From Swaminathania salitolerans (GTDB lineage Bacteria; Pseudomonadota; Alphaproteobacteria; Acetobacterales; Acetobacteraceae), in contig NZ_BJVC01000002.1 of NCBI RefSeq assembly GCF_007988945.1, positions 620,001 to 684,000 on the forward strand: 64,000 nt of DNA. The letters run 5' to 3'. Under the pieces are notes generated by a model, which was not told the origin of the DNA, did no database searches, and saw nothing but the letters and a program-made list of their open reading frames with translations. The position numbers were made by a program, and so were the translations under genes. Shown piece by piece: positions 60,756-64,000 of the stretch. Each line of letters begins with the position of its first letter. Positions within the stretch are counted from its first letter, which is position 1.

Positions 60756-62689
60756 CAGGTCCCCTTGATCTTTTCGATATCGGCGCGGAATTCCGCGCTC
60801 AGCCCGTCTGCGTCATAGCGCAGGACGGTGCCCCCCGTTCCGGCGAGACCGAAGGAAATGAGCCTCGAGCCGAATCCCGTCCGCTCGGGCGGATGCGCGC
60901 GGGGCCCGTCGCGCTCCTGCCAGCGCATCACCAGGTCATGACCCTCGCGGCTCCTCTCCACGTGCCAGCAGAGTTCGACACGCCCCTCCGGACACGACAG
61001 GGCCCCGTGCTTGATCGCGTTGGTCGTCATTTCGTGGAGCAGCAATGCAGCCGACATCGAGGCACGGCTCCCCAGCCTGACAACAGGCCCCGAAAGATGG
61101 CATCGATCGCTGACGCTGGCATCGCGCAATATGCCCGCGGCGAGCTCGCCGAGGATCGCGGCGCGCTGATCGTCGCCATGCAGGAGATCATGCGCCCGCC
61201 CGAGGGATTGCAGCCGTTCGCTGAAGCGGTCGGCCTCCTCGCGCGAGAGAACGTTGCGCAGGGTCATCCGGGCGATGGCCTGAACCATCGCAAGCGTGTT
61301 GCGCAGGCGATGAGCGATCTCGCCGTTGATGACGGCCTGCATCTCCTCGCCGCGGCGACGCGCGATCGCGACTTCGATCCTGTCTGCGGCATTGCGCAGC
61401 CAGTGGCGCTCGGCAGCGCTCCAGCAATGGGGCTGCGCGAAGTGAACGAGCAGAAGGGCAATGGTCCGGCCGCTCTCGCGCACCGGGATATTGATCACAC
61501 CGCGCGCCCTGAGCGCGAGCCAAGCATCGGCCTCGTTGACGGTGCGGATATCGGTCAGCACGTCCTCGATCACCAGATCCTCGCCCTTCAGGAGCGTCTC
61601 CCGGAGCCGACCGTATTCGTCGAAACGATAGAACCCGGCGATCGGCGGCATGTCCGGGCGCTTCCACCCTTCCATGACGGTCAGCGTCTCCACATCGTGG
61701 TCGAGTGCGCCATAGGTGACCCGATCCGCCTCGAGGGCCTCGCCGATGATGACCATGGCCGTGTCGATCATCGGCTGGATATCGCGCGCCTCGCGCAACA
61801 GATCGCCAAGCCGGATCAGCCCCTCCTGGCGTGCCTCTGCCGCGACGCGCTCCGATACCTCATGGAACGTCGCATAGAAATGCTCCGCCCCCAGACACTG
61901 GAAGGCGCCATCGTACCAGCGCTTTGTGGAACCGATCCTCTTGGTGAAAGGAAGACGCCGCCTTTCCTCTATCACCCGGGCGGCCAGATCGATCCATTCC
62001 TGCGCCTCGGCGCCGAAAAGCTCCCTGACGGAACGGCCGACCGCCATACGCGACGGGATGCACATATGGCGCTCCCAGGCGGGATTGACCTCCTCATAGC
62101 GCCAGTCGCAGACGCGCCCTTCCGCATCGCGCAGGACGACCGCGAGGAACACACCCTCTTCCATCGACTGGAAGAGATGTTTCCACCGCGCCTCGACCCT
62201 TTGAAGGGCCGCCGTCTGGCGACGCAGTTCGAGAAGATCGACCACCTGACAGGCGAGTTTCTGCAGGGAGGAACGCTGCGTCTCGCTCAGCGCCTCGGGG
62301 CGCGGCACGGGATCGACCACGCAAAGCGCCCCGATCGTTCCGAAAGGCGTACGAAGCGGGGTTCCCGCATAGAACCGCAATGCAGGCGGTCCCGCGACCA
62401 GTTGCGCGGATGCCGTGCGCGGATCACGCGAAAGATCCGGAAACGCAACGTATGAATCCTGTTCCAGAACGAAACGGGTTATCGCGTCATCGGCTCCCAG
62501 CTGGGAGACATCTATGCCCGATTTCGCCTTGAACCAGTACCGGTGCCCGTCGACGAAGCCGATCACAGCGCCCGAGGTGCCGCAAATCTCGCAGGCGAGC
62601 GCGACGAGATCGTCATAACCGCGTTCGGCAGATGTATCGATGACATCATAAGCGCCGAGATCGAACGAATTACCCATCTTCCCGATCAT
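60755..62689 (-). CDS. HWE-family sensor histidine kinase with GAF-PAS-GAF input
   Basis: The product has 644 residues from the ATG at 62689 or 661 from a GTG at 62740, whose numbering is used here. A GAF domain (about 38-172), a PAS domain (about 180-300; NPAWERHMCI, STKRWYDGAF) and a second GAF domain (about 310-460) precede the HWE/HisKA2 kinase. Its phospho-accepting His477 is in EIAHRLRNTLAMVQAIARM, followed by LLLHEMTTNAIKHGAL and the WQERDGP and GFGSRLI segments of the ATP site. It has no membrane helix, so it should sense a cytoplasmic signal. Many HWE kinases respond to light or general stress, but chromophore cysteines were not obvious. The response regulator is directly downstream. 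Confidence 0.92.
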   Translation of the reverse strand: MIGKMGNSFDLGAYDVIDTSAERGYDDLVALACEICGTSGAVIGFVDGHRYWFKAKSGIDVSQLGADDAITRFVLEQDSYVAFPDLSRDPRTASAQLVAGPPALRFYAGTPLRTPFGTIGALCVVDPVPRPEALSETQRSSLQKLACQVVDLLELRRQTAALQRVEARWKHLFQSMEEGVFLAVVLRDAEGRVCDWRYEEVNPAWERHMCIPSRMAVGRSVRELFGAEAQEWIDLAARVIEERRRLPFTKRIGSTKRWYDGAFQCLGAEHFYATFHEVSERVAAEARQEGLIRLGDLLREARDIQPMIDTAMVIIGEALEADRVTYGALDHDVETLTVMEGWKRPDMPPIAGFYRFDEYGRLRETLLKGEDLVIEDVLTDIRTVNEADAWLALRARGVINIPVRESGRTIALLLVHFAQPHCWSAAERHWLRNAADRIEVAIARRRGEEMQAVINGEIAHRLRNTLAMVQAIARMTLRNVLSREEADRFSERLQSLGRAHDLLHGDDQRAAILGELAAGILRDASVSDRCHLSGPVVRLGSRASMSAALLLHEMTTNAIKHGALSCPEGRVELCWHVERSREGHDLVMRWQERDGPRAHPPERTGFGSRLISFGLAGTGGTVLRYDADGLSAEFRADIEKIKGT

Positions 62690-63277
62690 GCCTGACCCTG
62701 CCCGAATGGGATCCCGGCTGACCGCCCGGAGCAATCTCACCGTATTGTTATGACAAACTGTTGTAGCGAGGACCGGAGCAACGAAGCAAGCCCGGAAAAG
62801 ACCAATCGCACAGGTCCCCTTGGCGCAGGGTCAGGCATGATCGCGTTCGATCGGGACGCGTGTCCCGGATGCGAAAGCAATCCGGCAGACACCGGAAACC
62901 GGGGAGTGATCAAAACGACGACGATACAGCCGATCGGATGTGTCTCCGAAGAGAACCGGCGTTTATCCGCATCTCTCGTGCCGCGCTCGAAAATCGTCAT
63001 CAATGGAAATCGTCATCAATACTGGTGATGTCTTCGTCGCTCATGCGGGACCACATGGCCGGGTCGCACTTTCCTGTCTTGCAGCTGACTGTCAGCCAGA
63101 ATTCATACTGTGAGAAAATGCCTTTCGGACCAGTATAATCAGGTAATCTTCTGGGTCTTAGTTTGTAAAATATTTACTCAACGCATCTCACTGTGTTGCT
63201 GTATTTGAATACATGTGCACATAAAACAACGATAGCGGCACAAGCCAGACGCAGACGAAAGAAAACGGCCTGAGTTC
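62690..63277. other. Gap between the kinase and mrr genes, AT-rich on the right
   Basis: The 588 bp contain the kinase promoter region on the left. Short open frames exist but lack a recognisable product. From about 63100 the sequence is much richer in A and T than the rest of the window. A -35-like TTGCTG (63196-63201) and a -10-like CATAAA (63220-63225), 18 bp apart, are a plausible mrr promoter. Confidence 0.5.
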
Positions 63278-64000
63278 ATGACCATTCCAACCTATCAGGA
63301 TCTGATGCTGCCCGTTCTGCGCCTTGCTGCCACGGGCGAACAGCGTGTGACCGACGCAGCCGAACATATTGCCGATGAGCTCGGTCTGAGCGCAGAGGAA
63401 CGTGAGGCGCTGCTCCCGAGCGGCAATCAGCGTGTGCTCCATAACCGCATTCACTGGGCGAAATCCTATATGACGAAAGCAGGGCTGATCGCCTCGCCCA
63501 GACGCGGGTGGTTCGTGGCTACCGGAAACGGGATAGCCCTGCTGGACACCAACCCCGCGCAACTCGGTGTCAACGAGCTGAAAAACTATCGGAGCTTCAA
63601 CGACTTCTATAACGGACAGAAACCGGCAGAGGATGAGAGCGCGGTATCGGCCCTCCCTCTGGCAGAATCTCCCCAGACCATGGAAACCGCGACACCGGAA
63701 GAACAAATCGAGACCGCCTGTCAGGCCATGCACTCGGCCCTGCGGACAGAGCTGCTGGAGCGCATCGTCCAGAACAGCCCGGCGTTTTTCGAGCGCCTGA
63801 TCGTCGATCTGCTGATTGCCATGGGTTATGGCGGCTCGCAGAGAAGTGCGGCGACACAGCTGGGACGCTCGGGCGATGGCGGCGTGGATGGTGTGATCAA
63901 CGAAGACCGGCTCGGCCTCGACCGGGTCTATGTTCAGGCCAAACGCTATGCCGATGCCACGATCGGCCGCCCCGATGTGCAGGGTTTCGTCGGCAGTCTG
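63278..64000 (+). CDS. mrr: Mrr-type restriction endonuclease (partial)
   Basis: The rightward frame starts at ATG 63278 and runs 241 codons to the window edge without a stop. The first 85 residues match the winged-helix DNA-binding domain of Mrr (MTIPTYQDLMLPVLRLAATG, then HNRIHWAKSYMTKAGLIASP). After a variable linker comes the PD-(D/E)xK nuclease domain with the conserved GDGGVDGVINEDRLGLDR and YVQAKRY, whose aspartate and QxK are the catalytic residues. Mrr enzymes cut DNA with modified bases. The AT-rich leader suggests horizontal gain. The C-terminal part is missing here. Confidence 0.9.
   Translation, partial: MTIPTYQDLMLPVLRLAATGEQRVTDAAEHIADELGLSAEEREALLPSGNQRVLHNRIHWAKSYMTKAGLIASPRRGWFVATGNGIALLDTNPAQLGVNELKNYRSFNDFYNGQKPAEDESAVSALPLAESPQTMETATPEEQIETACQAMHSALRTELLERIVQNSPAFFERLIVDLLIAMGYGGSQRSAATQLGRSGDGGVDGVINEDRLGLDRVYVQAKRYADATIGRPDVQGFVGSL

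Noticed and set aside
62750-63028. A 92-codon frame between the kinase and mrr
   Set aside because: No recognisable domain or ribosome-binding site, and it is rich in residues typical of random GC-rich frames.

Overview
The window is a GC-rich alphaproteobacterial chromosome segment, most likely from an acetic acid bacterium or close relative (Acetobacteraceae). This rests on gene content, not on a database match: a MucR/Ros regulator, GapR, IHF-beta, an lrp-trxB-lysR trio, obgE followed directly by proB, rnpB next to a complete division and cell-wall (dcw) cluster, and lpxC-bamD-recN-ligA behind ftsZ. No phage or insertion-sequence genes were seen. The only clearly accessory-looking gene is a Mrr-type restriction endonuclease cut by the right edge.

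Left part (1-11.4 kb): a partial glycosyltransferase overlaps an Lrp/AsnC regulator, which is divergent from trxB and followed by an LsrB/VtlR-like LysR gene with no cysteines. Leftward sppA-ihfB and mucR follow, with a strong terminator between mucR and sppA and an AT-rich 790-bp region upstream of mucR. A FUSC-family exporter is translationally coupled to guanine deaminase. A lipoprotein alpha/beta hydrolase and a PhnA-type zinc-ribbon protein complete this part.

Middle left (11.6-25.3 kb): tRNA-Ser(CGA); rplU-rpmA, a terminator, then obgE-proB; and a leftward transport island made of an ECF sigma factor (FecI), FecR, a TonB-dependent receptor with an STN signalling domain, a histidine acid phosphatase/phytase whose start overlaps the receptor stop, and a membrane-anchored low-complexity protein. 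gapR lies upstream of it. Divergent zwf (glucose-6-phosphate dehydrogenase) carries a small membrane protein behind it, and a hormone-sensitive-lipase-like hydrolase converges on that gene.

Core (25.3-53.7 kb): rnpB, then mraZ-rsmH-ftsL-ftsI-murE-murF-mraY-murD-ftsW-murG-murC-murB-ddl-ftsQ-ftsA-ftsZ-lpxC-bamD-recN-ligA, mostly joined by 1-4 nt overlaps. Together these make and polymerise the peptidoglycan precursor at the division site, start lipid A synthesis, assemble the outer membrane and maintain DNA. A three-copy TGGGN array (10-nt period) upstream of mraZ looks like an MraZ operator. FtsL, FtsI, FtsQ, FtsA and LpxC all carry unusual low-complexity or basic extensions. A CNNM/CorC-like CBS membrane protein follows.

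Right part (53.8-64 kb): a second FUSC exporter in a complete AaeB-AaeX-AaeA-like efflux cassette, nicotinamidase, a PepSY-type membrane protein coupled to an EamA permease, a convergent HWE-type histidine kinase with a coupled single-domain response regulator, and partial mrr behind an AT-rich leader.

The best candidate for something new is the FecI-FecR-receptor-phytase operon, which could couple uptake and dephosphorylation of a ferric-phosphoester ligand. Short GC-rich tandem repeats (10-17 bp, 3-5 copies) recur in several gaps and in two genes.
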